Shown here one piece after another: positions 52,814 to 64,000 of a stretch of DNA of 64,000 bases. A model generated the notes under the pieces. The model worked only from the letters and a program-made list of their open reading frames with translations, did not search any database and was not told the origin of the DNA. The position numbers and the translations under genes are program-made. Position 1 is the stretch's first letter; every line of letters starts with the position of its first letter. The stretch spans positions 69,099,879 to 69,163,878 of the forward strand of contig OY997595.1 of assembly GCA_963921825.1 (NCBI GenBank). Reading direction: 5' to 3'. The stretch comes from Erodium maritimum. Lineage: Eukaryota; Streptophyta; Magnoliopsida; Geraniales; Geraniaceae.

Positions 52814-55190
52814 ATGGATGGTATGGATGGGAGTGATGCAGGGATGCATATTAGTGATGGGCAACATCCAATGCATGTGCATTATGAACATCACGGGCTG
52901 CACCTCATGAACAATGGGAATGGCATGGATGATGAGCATGATGACGGCGGAGGCAGCGGAGGCGGTGGGAGTAAGGGCTTGGAAGGGGATGTTCCTTCTG
53001 ATCCCGGGAATATATCGGATAACCATAACTCATTGGTGGAGCATGGAGGTGATACTGGAGACCAGCTCACTCTTTCTTTTCAGGGTCAGGTTTATGTGTT
53101 CGATTCAGTCTCACCTGAAAAGGTGATTTTTTTTTTCACTATCCATGGTTTATGTTTTTCGTTGCTATTGTTTGTTTCATATGATTATATGTGCAAGGTT
53201 CAGTACGGAGGAAAGTTTAATTAATATCTGCTGTGAACATTTGATATGAGTTTGAGTTTATAACCTTTGTAATTTCTTGTATGAATGTTTGGCAAAGTAT
53301 CATGCATTTAAGGTAAATATGGACGAGTCAGAGTGACTCTAGCGAACACATATGTGTAACTAATTAAAAGAGAAAAGTAGAATACAAGGTAAAGTATGGC
53401 CCTGACTTAGATTTTATTTTGTCGTTCTTCCTCGCAACTTTCATAACTAGGCATGATATACAATATCATTGGGGAAGAATAGCAAATCATATATGTTGGA
53501 ATAGGCCACATGTATCGATTTCAATGCATGCCTTTTGTTTTGTGGAACCATGAAGAATTATTCATCTTTATTTGGCAATTTGTTGCCGACTCTTCTTTGG
53601 CATCTCATAATGGGTAATGGCTCTAATCCTTTCTAATAATGTATGCAGGTCCAAGCTGTTCTTTTATTATTAGGGGGTCGAGAAGTACCTCCTGGCATGC
53701 CTGCAATCCCAATAAATGCCGATCATAATAATAACAGGGTATTGAACTGGATATGTTAACATATTAAAATGATGTTTTTGTCTCTGCTGATTAAGTATGT
53801 AAACAGGGCCTAACTGGTACTCCTCAGCGGTTCAATGTCCCTCAGAGATTGGCGTCACTAATCAGATTTCGTGAAAAGAGAAAAGAGCGCAACTTTGACA
53901 AGAAAATTCGTTATACTGTTCGTAAAGAGGTGGCACTTAGGTACGCTACACATCTTGCTCATATACACTATGTAATTTTTGTGCAATAATAACGAATTAC
54001 AAGCTGCAGTAAACCGATATGTGACATCAGAACTAAGAGAGTGAGTTAGTACAAATTATATATTTGCTGTTGCTGTTGTAGGATGCAACGCAATAAGGGT
54101 CAATTTACATCTTCGAAGTCCAATAATGATGATTCTTCGTCAGCAGTAACAACTTGGGGTTCAAATCAGAATTGGGGGGCAGATATGAATGGATCCCAGC
54201 AGCAAGAGATTGTGTAAGTCAACTTGTTATTTACAGTTTTCTGTGGCACTTTATGCCAATAATTTGAATGCCAATTATCTAGAGACCTTTTAAGATTTTG
54301 AATTCAAATCGATTGTCCTGACTTTCATCCATGTTTTACCATGAAATTCCAATTATTGTATAAAAATGTATAGCATGTGCATGATTTGTTTTCATATGAT
54401 TTGTTTTTCTGTTTGGATGCCGCCATGACTGAGGTTAAAAACCCGATGTTAGATTTGAAACAATCTAAAGTATTGAAGAATGTGTATTGTTTTAAATTTC
54501 TGTGTTGTGCACAACTTGTGGAACAATTGCTTATAGTAGACTTAATTTCATTTATTACTTCCTACATTTCTTCAATTTGTTACATTTCTTCTTGACACCT
54601 TTGAGATGCATTCAGCTGTCGACATTGTGGCATCAGTGAAAAGAATACACCAATGATGCGACGCGGGCCTGAAGGGCCAAGGACCCTTTGCAATGCATGT
54701 GGGCTTATGTGGGCTAACAAGGTGCTATATTTTTGCATTCTATACTATGCATGCTGTGGTTGCATGCACATAATTATACCCCATTCTTCCTTTGGTTATT
54801 GTTGTGACACTTTCACTCCACAAACTTCAGGGAACTCTGAGGGACCTCTCCAAAGCTGCACCACAAGCTGGACAGAATTCTTCCTTAAACAGGACCGAGG
54901 AGGTTAGTGAACCGTAAAATCGATTTGTTAGTTTTGGAAACCATAAAATCATTCCTTGCCCACTTGGGATGGCCTCACCTTGAGGTCAGAGGTTCGAATC
55001 CCAGTGAGTACATGGCTGCAGGTGTGGGTGGGTGGGTAGAATAGACTAGACTAGAGTAGGATTTCCCTGTTTTCTTCCCGATAAAAAAACCATAAAATCA
55101 CTCATTTCTACTTTTCATTTTCCACAGAATGGAAATTTTGAGGGCGAACAAATGGTTGGGATCGCTGGAAACATCAATGAAACCTCATGA
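52814..55190 (+). CDS. ZML: GATA transcription factor with TIFY and CCT domains (ZML type)
   Basis: Seven coding exons fit in phase: 52814-53122, 53649-53738, 53807-53940, 54082-54213, 54616-54721, 54831-54902 and 55128-55190, giving 301 residues. The N-terminus is rich in His, Met and Asp with a GGGSGGGGS run. Next come a TIFY domain in which TIFY reads TLSFQG (about 84-115), a CCT domain ([20 protein letters not shown], then [20 protein letters not shown]) and a zinc finger of the C-X2-C-X20-C-X2-C type (CRHC at 223-226, CNAC at 247-250). This domain trio defines the ZIM/ZML group (GATA24, 25, 28), nuclear regulators of light and growth responses. A SINE sits in the last intron. No damage is visible. 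Confidence 0.95.
54952..55086 (+). mobile_element. tRNA-derived SINE copy 2 (ZML last intron)
   Basis: The B box GGTTCGAATCC and the ACTAGAGTAGGATTTCCCTG tail text match the other copies. It is flanked by a perfect 14-bp duplication AAACCATAAAATCA (54,938-54,951 and 55,087-55,100). Confidence 0.88.
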
Positions 55191-56269
55191 TAGCTGTTTG
55201 GACCAGCATATAAAGGAAAGAAACTCAGCGAAACCATAAGCAGTGCAGCCCTTTCCAACTGTTGTACCAAGACTGAACCGAAGAACGGTATTGTATTTGG
55301 AACTCTGGTAGGTGAGAATGTGCATTAGTCATTTGTTTGGATTTCGAATGCATGGTGTGGAACATATACCATTTATGTTTAAATCTATTGTCCTTTTCGT
55401 ATTTAAAACAAAATCGATCTAATTCATGTTAAAATTGAGTAAACCGAACCAAGGTCATCGGTTATTGCTGGTAAAAAAAAGTTGTGTAGGAGTCATGGTA
55501 GGTGAGAAATGATTGTAGGGCACATGTGTGTTGCTTTGTTGGTTGGTTTAGGTTATGGCAATGATTGTAGGACCATTAGATCCTGCAAAGGGAGGGAAGG
55601 GTTCATTTCATGTCTGGCCGTTGCTTCAAAATTAGTTATGCACTCAAATCAATTGGCTATAACATCTTCTTCTCCAACTAACATACCAAACTTTCCCCAC
55701 AATTTGGTCATTAATATCAACACCATATTTACCTGAGATTTGAGGATAGTTATGCTGAACAGTAGACAGTTAATTTTTAGAGTAACAACTGAGTCCAATA
55801 TTTCCTTTACTCTTTACAACTTCAATGAATAATCATGGGCATTTTAGACTTTTCACTTTGAAAATTAACCGCGAGTTCCTACTTCTTTTTGCAAATAACA
55901 TCCCTAGTTATTTTCCGTTTGCAAATCCATCAACAGGTCATGTTTTTACAAAAAGTCGAAAGTACCCTTGTAAAAGTGTATACCCAAGGGTACAAATTGC
56001 GGAACACTACATGAGGATTATAAATTGCGGAACACGTACAATGTAAATGACAAAACTCTCGTTTCCAGAAAAAGTTCAAGTCACGTAACTGTCACATGAT
56101 TAATTTCTGTTAAAGATAACAGACTGCAGATGAAAAATAGTTTGGGGTTCATTTACGAAAAGAAATAGTTTGTCGATAATATATACAAAACACGTATAGT
56201 TCACCTCAAAGTCGACTATTCGAATCCTCTACCGATCAACCCAAAAATTGTAAAGAGAAATCTGCAATT
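55191..56269. other. Intergenic between convergent ZML and GT14 genes
   Basis: ZML 3' UTR probably extends to about 55,330. The rest is non-coding A/T-rich DNA without recognisable frames. Confidence 0.5.
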
Positions 56270-58481
56270 CTAGTTTGATCTGAATGAGTGGCACAGATTA
56301 CTATTCCCCAACCTCCTCTCTGCGACAACCTTTGACAACATGGCTTCCAACCGAAAGCCTCTATCCCCTGGTTTGACAACATCTATGTTGTCCCAACTCG
56401 AACACAAATCTTCCTTATGTTCTCTGCTGCTATTCAGTCCGATACACCATTCTCCCGGAACTATCCCATTGGCAGCCCGACGAAGTACACTCCGATCGAT
56501 CTTGTTCAGCAACGAATCGCCTTGGAATGGCCCGGCAAAGGCTGCTCCGCTATCTACAATGTCGTCGTAATGTGACATGTTTAAGGTCTCATCGTAGGCC
56601 TCTTCAAACCTCAAGTCACTGTCCACAATAGTGTTTCGGAACTCGTCCGAGCTACACAGGACCGTGTGGAAGTATGACTCCGCCGGATAGGCCACGTTGC
56701 TGAAGTACATCAGTAGCTTCCTCGGCAGATTGTCCCATCCTCGGACGCAATAGTCCATGAATCTTCTAGTAAGTATCACCCAAGGCGAGCCTGTCGCGAG
56801 CAACATTGATCAACAACAACGTTGTAACTGTGGAAATTGGTATAATACTCTTATTTTGAGATACGGTAGTATGACTCTTGAATCATTGTAAACTAACTTT
56901 TATTTTTAGTGGAAATCCGGGTTTGACCTTAACGAAGACTATCCGGATTTTACCCGACCGAACATTTTGCTTACTGATCCGGATATTCCATTTATCCGAC
57001 CGGGCCTTTTTAAGATTGATATCATAATTTCGTCAAAAAATTAGAACTGAAGATGTATGATGCAATTATGTTTTTAAAATAAAGTTATTTTACACATCAC
57101 CCCTTTGTAACCGTAATATGTTTGGAGTTGCTACAAGAAGAAGATAAGGTACCTCCAAAGATGTTGAAAACATCTGGTGTGGTTCGAGTCTCTGTAGCGT
57201 ACATGATCGGGGTGTTCTTCTCAAGATATAAACTCGGATCATCAACTATTTGAGTCACGTTTTGTCTCCTGCATAGTTCGATTTCACTCTCTTTAACTTC
57301 AAAATCAACAATATAAAGAAGAGCAAGACTCATAATAACCGTGCTTTGCTTACTCGATCCAGCCAGTCTTGTTGGTATAGCTGATCAGATTCAGATCCTT
57401 CGGCAAGAACGTGAACCCATGAAGCAAATCTGCATATTTCAACCTCCATCATCAAATAACACAAATGATCCGAACGGTTAGAATATAAAATTATTATCAA
57501 ACATTTTATTATCATTTTAATTTTTTAGTCGAACAAATATTCAAATGTGGTATATGAGTGTTTGGTTCTCTACAAATACAAGTTTACATCTCATTATTTC
57601 TAAAAACATTAAAAAAAATCAACTATCAGTTTGAATTCTTTGTTTTCTAGTTTTTTTTATCCGGGAACTATAACCCTCAAACCAATCTTACAAAAAAATC
57701 AGGAAAAAAAGAGTCTAAAACACCCCGCTTGTAGAGGTCAAAAGGCTCATACCATACTAATGAATGATGTTACAAAGAACTGTTCGAATAATTTGGCCGG
57801 ATTAATAAACAGTGTCACAGCAAACCGCACGAATAAGTGTTGACCCCAAAAAGACTAAGCGATTTGCTCTCCTACCCTTTATAAGGATGGATCGACCCCA
57901 AAACTCGACATCCTTGTTGTTCTGACATGCACATCAAAGGCATAACTAGAGAGTGAGTTTGATTAACTCTTACCATCTTGAGACACGAGTGGATAGTCCG
58001 AAGCGCTTAGAGTGACGAACCAGTCCCAGTCAGCATTGACCTTGAGAAGCAAAGCAGCCGCGTGAAGAACAGCCGCCAGAGCCGACGACCCCACGCGGTT
58101 CAGCGCGTTGCTCTGCCCGACAACATCGACATTCCCAACATCTCGGAACACCCTTTCGGACCGTACGAGGAGGGCGAGATCCAGCCGCTCGGAATACGAA
58201 GACGCGGCGTCAAGTTGCAACAAGTAGTGGTTCCTCGGATGATACACCGCCTTCAACAGCCTCAAAATCCTCTGTCCGTCGCCTTTGGTACCGAAAATCC
58301 AGTAACCGAGAACCGGCGGGCCTTTGGTCGGGACTTGTCTCCGGTGACCGGAGCTTGTTTCGGGTCCGATGTGATCTCGTGGGTTTGAGTGTTGGGAAGG
58401 TGAGAGAGGACCCAGAAAGAGTAAGGCCGATGCGAGAGTGAGGAGCCATAGACGGGAGGCAGGAACACGCGACAACAACAT
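56270..58481 (-). CDS. GT14 family glycosyltransferase (beta-glucuronosyltransferase-like)
   Basis: Four exons in phase (57974-58481, 57354-57429, 57153-57268, 56270-56790) give 406 residues. The N-terminus (SRLWLLTLASALLFLGPL) is a single signal-anchor for a type II Golgi protein. The GT14/Branch domain follows: PPVLGYWIFGTKGDGQRILR, HYLLQLDAASSYSER, DWDWFVTLSASDYPL, FTFLPKDLNLI, GSPWVILTRRFMDYC, AYPAESYFHTVLCSS. Plant members with this layout (GlcAT14) add glucuronic acid to type II arabinogalactan. The ATG at 58,481 is chosen because the longer frame begins with a non-ATG codon. Exon 3 uses the ATGCAG acceptor, which restores the family's VDPSLYL-like stretch. Confidence 0.9.
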
Positions 58482-58911
58482 GAGTACTGTTTGATCTTCC
58501 AAGGTATGAACTTAATTAACCTTAATGTAATTGGAATTGGAGTGGAGAAGATTCAATGATTTGGAGTTGTTAAGGTTTCAATAATTAGAAGCTGCTTGGC
58601 TAAATGTCACTGTCTGAGTTCGCTTATTTCTTACTTGATAGCCTCGGCCTGTCGGATTGTGTTGACTGTCGTGTACAATCAAAAGGTCGAGATCGGTTTA
58701 ATAGTGATTTTGGTTTAAAGTTTAGACTGAGTTGTGGTTAAATATGATATAAGATCCTAATCTGTCTTCTGTTCAGATTTGTTCATGTTAGTTTTCAATA
58801 TTATCTGTTTGTGGGAAAGATAGGTTTAATACCAAGTTTACACCTCTGTTTTGTCATTTTGAACTTGAGTTTCAAAATATACATAAAAGATGTAACATTG
58901 CTTATTTGACT
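58482..58911. other. GT14 upstream region
   Basis: This is non-coding A/T-rich DNA that should contain the minus-strand GT14 promoter. No clear motif was identified. Confidence 0.45.
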
Positions 58912-58914
58912 TAA

Positions 58915-59491
58915 GAGCACCTGTAACGGTTGACGTTAGGGCCACCACCAATTTTGTCGGGCGATAGCGGCAGGCCAACCCCGACATTGCGGCAAACCAT
59001 GCTGAGTAGCGCCTCAGAGCCTGTAGTGCTTTGTGAACCGCTTTTGTAGTTCTACCACGTGTAGCTGTTGTTTTTAAGTGAAAAAAATAAATAGTTTTAA
59101 TAAAATCTGATTGGATAGCTAATAAGTAAAAGAATTAACAATAAAAAATCTAGCTACCCAATGACATTATCCAAAATGAGGAAACAATATATAATAGTGT
59201 TACATTTACTAAATATATTTTCTCTTTTTTATGTGACGCTAGTGACACGATTTCTCTCACCTCTAGTGTTATTTTGAGAGCATCCCCAATGTATAAGGGC
59301 GATTTGTCCAAAGAACCAAGACAAATTTGGTTGATTTTCTTAACTGAATTGCAACATGTCACGTGTCTAGTAATCCTTCCCTTATCTTTTCGGGCAAATT
59401 GATAGAGGTGATAACTATTTTTGCTGATAACGTTAAACAAACACTTTTTAGCCAGTTAGTTCCATCGAATCATCCTATATTACAGATGCTC
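58915..59491. mobile_element. PIF/Harbinger-type MITE
   Basis: The ends are GAGCACCTGTAACGG and (complement) GAGCATCTGTAAT, flanked by TAA at 58,912-58,914 and 59,492-59,494. A second Harbinger-like end (GAGCATCCCCAATGTATAAGG) inside at about 59,279 suggests a nested or composite copy. Confidence 0.75.
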
Positions 59492-59494
59492 TAA

Positions 59495-59906
59495 CACAAT
59501 GTGATTCTCTAACTTAACTAATCCAATACTTACACTACCATTTAACAAAACAAAGAACTTAAACCTCTCACTAGTAGAGTTGAGTGCAAGCTTCTACTTG
59601 TATTTGAACCAGTGATGTAAAAATCCCCGTCTGAAGACGCCTAAGTCCCGCTTAGATGCTGAAATGGGCTATACCGACCAATTGTATGATATTTTTAGTT
59701 TCATAGAATGTTTATGATTTTTTAATATATTTAATGTTTGATATTATTAATATTTTTATATAATATAATATAAATTTGATAATATATAATAAAATAATAA
59801 TCCGATTAATTTCCGATTAATCCCCGCCTAACGCTTAAGACCCTTTTCCGTCCGACTAACACCTAACGTTTTTTTACAGCATTGATCTGAACCAATAGAC
59901 CCGTTA
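59495..59906. other. Intergenic, no gene seen
   Basis: This is A/T-rich non-coding DNA between two Harbinger-type elements. Confidence 0.5.
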
Positions 59907-62144
59907 GAGCATGAACAACAGAAAGGACCTTGGTCAGGGAGTGGGAGTGCAGACCTTGTGCTGACTGGACAAAAGTCAGGGAGTGGGAGTGCAGAAAAGT
60001 GGGTGTTTTGCAACAGAAAGGACCTTGAGGTCCTGGGAGTGCAGAACAGTGCTGACTGGATTATTATTTGATATTTTCCTGTTTTATTTAATTCGTTATC
60101 AGAAACCGTTTAATTTAGTCATAATTTAAACAATTTTGGAAATAAATAATTAATGACAATCAATAATTAATAAATTCAACACGAATATAAATGAACTTCT
60201 AATTTTATTCAATCCCTTTTAATACAACCAAAAACAAAATACAAGTTCAAGAATCATCCTCTGTTGGGTCGACATCTGGTGGTGGGGGTTGGCTTCGAAG
60301 ATCATCAATTTGGGCTTCAAGGCTAGTGATGAGTCTTCGCAGTTGGGTCTTGCAAAACTTATGGTCTGCCAACGCCTCTTCGTCGTATGAAGATGTATCC
60401 GTCCCCACTAGGGCCTTGTAGTTGGCGATGTTTGCTTCCCACTGTTGGGTTAATGTCTGTATCATGCGAAACTTTTCTGCATGTTGTTCGCCACGTGAAC
60501 GTTGAGCCTCAAACCGTGCACGTTCAGCGTCGATTCGTGCACGTTCCAGTTCGGCGAAGGCAGACATTTGGGCCGTGAGGACGACCCCCTTCTTTGCGGC
60601 CTTCGCTGCCTTCTTCCCTTGCGGTTGGCGAGGGGGACTTGGGGCGGCCTCAGGGGATGGGGGTGTGTCGCTGAGAGGGACCTGAGTCCCCTCGTAGTTC
60701 TCGCTTCCTCCCCATTCTGGTGGTTGGGACTCACCGCTGAGATGTGTGCCCTCCTCCCCTGTGCTTGTAGGTGGGGTTGAGCTGTAAGCCTCAGCCTCAT
60801 CCAACCGCTGTCGTTGTTGGTGTACCTGACTGCGGACAGTTCCCATTGTGCCCTCCTGGGCACTGAACTTCTCATTTCCCTCGAGCCTCATGACCCAATG
60901 ATCCAGGTCGAACTTTAGCGGGTGGTCTTTAATCACTTTCCCATCATCCTCCCACATTTTCTTCGCCCGTCTCAATTGCTCTTCTTGGTTTGCGTCGCTC
61001 GGCTTCTCGGCCTTGGACCTCTTCAAATAGCCGAGCATCCTCCTTGTCTGGCTGGAACCTCTGAGCCAACGTTTCTTGATGGCTTCCCAGCGGCGAGGTG
61101 GGTAACCTCCCTTGGAGTTGTATTTCCTCTGCACTTCGCACCAGAATGTGCTGCCGGTTTGCGAGTTGCCCTTGACGGCGTCTCTTGTTGTGCTCAACCA
61201 GCAAGTTATGAGGTGGTGGTCCTCCTCCTTGCTGAATGTCCGGCCCTCCGGATCTGGTTCTTCGGGTTGGGCTCGGGGTTGGGCTCGGGCTCGGGCAGGG
61301 GCTCGGCCTCGTCGTTGGGAAGAGGATGGTTGGGGGGTTTGTACGTCGGGTAGTGGATGACCCTCGTAGTTGTAGAATTGGGGTCCCATGCCCCATTGTG
61401 GTTGTGGTTGGAACGGTGACATCTGGAAACCTTGTGGGGGCATGGTCCATTGTGATGGCACTTGGAACCCTGGCGCCATTTGGTATTGTTGGGGACGGTA
61501 TTGCCCTGATAAAAAAATTTAATACAATAAATTAAGTGCTAAAAAATAAAATAATAAAATAAGTGCAAATAATTAATCAAACAATTGAATACAATGCATT
61601 AATAAGTTTGCACTAACCTGAACTTGACCTCGGGTTCGAGTTTGGGGAGTTGGAGCGATTGCCCGTTAGAATGTCTCCGAAACCTCGTGCCAGTTCGTCT
61701 TCGGTGAATCCGACTTCGTCACCAGCTGACTGTGCACGAGACCCAGCGTCGCCCGACATTTTTCACGAGAATAATTGAAACGAGAGAGGAGAATTTGGGA
61801 AGGAGAGAGTGAAGTTGGATAGTTGAAGTAGGAAGTGGTGTGAAAAATATGAGAGGAGAGTGGTATTTATAGGGTTTTATTTGTTGATTTTTGAATTTTT
61901 TTTTAAAAAACTAGCCGTTAGTGTGCCAACGGTCGGGACACATGACAGCCCCACACGCTGCCAGCGCAGCAGACGGCGCGTCGGCGCGTCCACCGCGCCC
62001 GACCAGCGAGAGGGGAGCGGGACCGCGTGCAAGGGGAGCGGGAGCGCGTGCAGAGGGAGCAGGGCCGCGTTTTTCGGCGTTAACACCGGAACGGCCAGCG
62101 AACGTCACGGCGCGGGGAACGGAACCGTTCCGTTGTTCCTGCTC
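59907..62144 (-). mobile_element. PIF/Harbinger-type element carrying a spliced ORF1, no transposase
   Basis: The ends are related as imperfect inverted repeats: GAGCATGAACAACAGAAAGG on the left and (complement) GAGCAGGAACAACGGAACGG on the right. The flank is TTA on the left and CTA on the right, an imperfect 3-bp duplication. Inside is one minus-strand two-exon gene of the Harbinger ORF1 type with a TATA box (CTATAAATACC near 61,870). The right subterminal part is GC-rich. No DDE transposase is encoded. Confidence 0.7.
60247..61759 (-). CDS. Harbinger ORF1-type Myb/SANT-like protein, intact two-exon gene
   Basis: Exons 61618-61759 (MSGDAGSRAQSAGDEVGFTE) and 60247-61505 join in phase for 466 residues without a stop. 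There is a proline/glutamine-rich N-terminal third, a SANT/trihelix-like region (RTFSKEEDHHLITCWLSTTR, TGSTFWCEVQRKYNSKGG, RRWEAIKKRW), a W-rich stretch (KKMWEDDGKVIKDHPLKFDL), a basic GKKAAKAAKKG tract and a C-terminal coiled-coil-prone helix (FAELERARIDAERARFEAQR). This is the layout of PIF/Harbinger ORF1 proteins. The intact frame implies recent activity or selection. The alternative is a domesticated host gene, but the surrounding terminal repeats argue for an element. Confidence 0.82.
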
Positions 62145-62978
62145 CTATAGCCCAGAATGCTTGTTTGTGGGTGGTTACAGACTTACAGGTTACAAGTAAA
62201 TAAATGGTGCTTGTCTGGATTTGGACCACCTAACTGTACTGTACATGTGTATGTGTGTGTGGAGTGAGGGAGAGAGACAAGACAAAGGTATGTAGAAGCA
62301 TGTCCTGTTACTGTGTCTGTGGTGTCACATACAATGTTATTCCATTGGGCATCTCAACTCAGCAACATGATCATGTCCATGTCCATGATTTTTTACTCTT
62401 CACCCCATAAACTCCATTGGGCAAGACTGTAAATTTCTACACAAAAAAATATCAAAATGACACCATTAAAATTAACCCACTTCAAAGTTTTGATTTATCT
62501 TTAACGGAAATCAATAACGTGCCTTCAATTATTTTTGAAAATGATAGTTTTACTTTTTACATCATACGGATTTTATAATGTGTAACTTTCATGTATGTGT
62601 ATTTTGCAATTTGTAACCCTTAAAAATGGTTTTTCTCTTTGCATGATTTGTCGACTTCAAATCGAGTCTAACAAGACAGTTTCTTCTCCTCGCTCTTCCC
62701 TTTCGTCTCTGCATTTTACTGGAAGAGGGCAACTCAATCATTTCCTGAACAGGACAAAATAAATGAAAGAACCAGCAAAAATTACATCTACAGTATAATT
62801 TCTGGGACAGGCCATAAATGCGCAGGCAACAAAAAAAACTGAAGCGAGAAGAGCAGTGACTTGGCCATTTGTAGGTATAGGAGCTCGCTCGGCACAGACT
62901 CCATAGCCATAAATATCACAGCAATCCCCAAATCGAGACCCTGAAATCAATTTCGAATCTTTGTTCTTCTTCGTATTC
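62145..62978 (+). other. Upstream region of the F-box/kelch gene
   Basis: This non-coding region carries the promoter and leader of the gene starting at 62,979. I see no clear TATA box at the usual distance. A/T-rich DNA at 62,430-62,640 may be repeat-derived. Confidence 0.45.
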
Positions 62979-63387
62979 ATGGCTGCGGAGAGGACGAGCT
63001 CGAGCTGCAGCAGCTACAACGCCTCCCCAATAGCCAACATAGCCCAAGACCATCTCTTCACAATCCTCCTCCTCCTCCCGATCGATTCCATTCTCTCCTT
63101 CTCCATGACCTGCAAGAGGTTCAGGTCTCTGTCGTGCTCCGATGGTCTCTGGGAATCGATTTGCAGGAGGGATTGGGGACCCACTCCCGTCGATGTCCTC
63201 AAGTCTTCGAATCAGCAGCTTCCATGGATGAGGCTCTACAAGCAGGTCTCGCTTCTCGATTCCGTTTCGTGTAGCAAGCTCCGCGCCGACCCAGATGGAG
63301 AATCGGCGATTCCTTGCCCTAGGGCTTCTCATTCGCTCAATTTCGTCTCCGATTGCTTGGTCTTGTTCGGTGGTGGCTGTGAGGGAG
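62979..63387 (+). CDS. F-box/kelch-repeat protein, first exon (partial gene)
   Basis: The first exon encodes 136 residues and ends at a GT donor in GGAG-GTCAGT. The rest lies beyond the window. The F-box spans about residues 20-62 (DHLFTILLLLPIDSILSFSM, TCKRFRSLSCSDGLWESICR), followed by RRDWGPTPVD and the start of a kelch blade (RASHSLNFVSDCLVLFGGGC). Such proteins are substrate receptors of SCF ubiquitin ligases. The sequence resembles Arabidopsis At1g51550. I choose the ATG giving MAAERTSS; a longer open frame upstream lacks family support. The following intron holds an antisense SINE-like sequence. Confidence 0.88.
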
Positions 63388-63769
63388 GTCAGTTCAGTTA
63401 CTCTGACTACCAGCCTTGTTCTTCGTTCCATTTATCTTTTGATTTACTGCTCTGATTCTGATTCTGATTGTTTGATTTGTTTTTCTGCATTTGCTTTGAT
63501 TCTTCGATTTTATATCAATGGTTGGCTTGTCTTCATCTGATTATAAAAATGGTGATATTTTTTAGTAGAATTGAATAGCAATATCTTCCTCTGACTTGGC
63601 ACTGATTTGTTTATTCCTCAAATTGGGTGATTTGAGCTTTTATGGCAGCACAAGTTAAGTCAGCTACAACATTCCCTTTACTCCATTATCAGAATGCCAC
63701 TCACTAGATCTAGAACTCAAAACTTTTCCAGTAATCAACTTTGCTTGTTCAATTTGCACTGTATAAACT

Positions 63770-63937
63770 TGGTGTTAATCTAGCGTAAGTGGGGAGATCT
63801 TACTCTAGCCTAGTCTAACTCCATGGCCTAACCGCTACCCACACCTGCTCCCAAGCGGGTGTGTGTGCTGGGATTCGAACTTGTGACTTCAAGGAGGTGA
63901 GAGAGCTCCTTGACCGCCAGGTCAACCCGAGTGAGCA
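63770..63937 (-). mobile_element. tRNA-derived SINE copy 3 (F-box/kelch intron, antisense)
   Basis: Read on the minus strand it matches the copies in MNS and ZML: AGTTCGAATCC B box, CTTGGGAGCAGGTGTGGGTAG, then GTTAGACTAGGCTAGAGTAAG. There is no clear A tail and no clear target duplication, so it is older or truncated. Confidence 0.65.
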
Positions 63938-64000
63938 ATAACGGCCTTTGGACTTTTGGGCATACATGTTATTCCTTTTACAAGGAAGAAGTTGTGAGTT

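Noticed and set aside
54985-55000. tRNA gene candidate from the GGTTCGAATCC B box
   Set aside because: No cloverleaf or acceptor stem is present. The box belongs to a SINE with a 14-bp target duplication.
60462-60875. 137-codon minus frame and overlapping plus frames within the ORF1 exon
   Set aside because: They overlap the intact 466-residue ORF1 in other frames and show no domain of their own.

Overview
This is nuclear DNA of a flowering plant, most likely a eudicot. It has spliced genes with GT-AG introns and AT-rich intergenic DNA. It also carries a dense mix of plant transposons: a chromovirus, PIF/Harbinger, hAT and MULE elements, MITEs, LINEs and tRNA-derived SINEs. I cannot name the species.

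The left half (1-30,900) is mostly repeats. It holds degraded LINE ORF1-like pieces (1-2.7 kb); a 2.17-kb MULE with a 9-bp target duplication and a nested fold-back MITE (5,090-7,258); a broken Ulp1-protease-like reading frame (9.1-9.9 kb); a cluster of MITEs (9.9-10.8 kb); and two retroposed elements with target duplications (11,550-12,970 and 27,852-29,325). The only host gene there is a BTB/POZ-BACK gene of the POB1/LRB type on the minus strand (14,516-23,754). A 5.8-kb Ty3/gypsy chromovirus (15,159-20,961) sits inside its BACK-domain exon, with near-identical LTRs and a perfect 5-bp target duplication. The coding frame reads straight across the empty site, so the knockout looks recent.

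The right half (30,900-64,000) is gene-rich. In order it holds an MSR-type GT106/O-fucosyltransferase-like gene (+), ribosomal protein uL30/L7 (+), a Golgi class I alpha-mannosidase MNS1/2 (-), a ZML-type TIFY-CCT-GATA transcription factor (+), a GT14 glycosyltransferase (-), and the first exon of an F-box/kelch gene (+) that runs off the window. I derived exon structures from splice sites and reading phase; five of the six are complete. The MSR, MNS, ZML and F-box/kelch group matches, from memory, the Arabidopsis At1g51550-At1g51630 block and its chromosome 3 duplicate, so this looks like conserved microsynteny.

Mobile DNA in this half lies in introns and intergenic gaps. There are SINEs in MNS, ZML and F-box introns, several MITEs in MSR introns, and a second MULE of the same family as the first. 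Two larger PIF/Harbinger elements (37,569-39,984 and about 59,907-62,144) carry only Myb/SANT-like ORF1-type proteins and no recognisable transposase. Three host genes bear on glycan or wall assembly (MSR, MNS, GT14), but nothing indicates that they act as a cluster.
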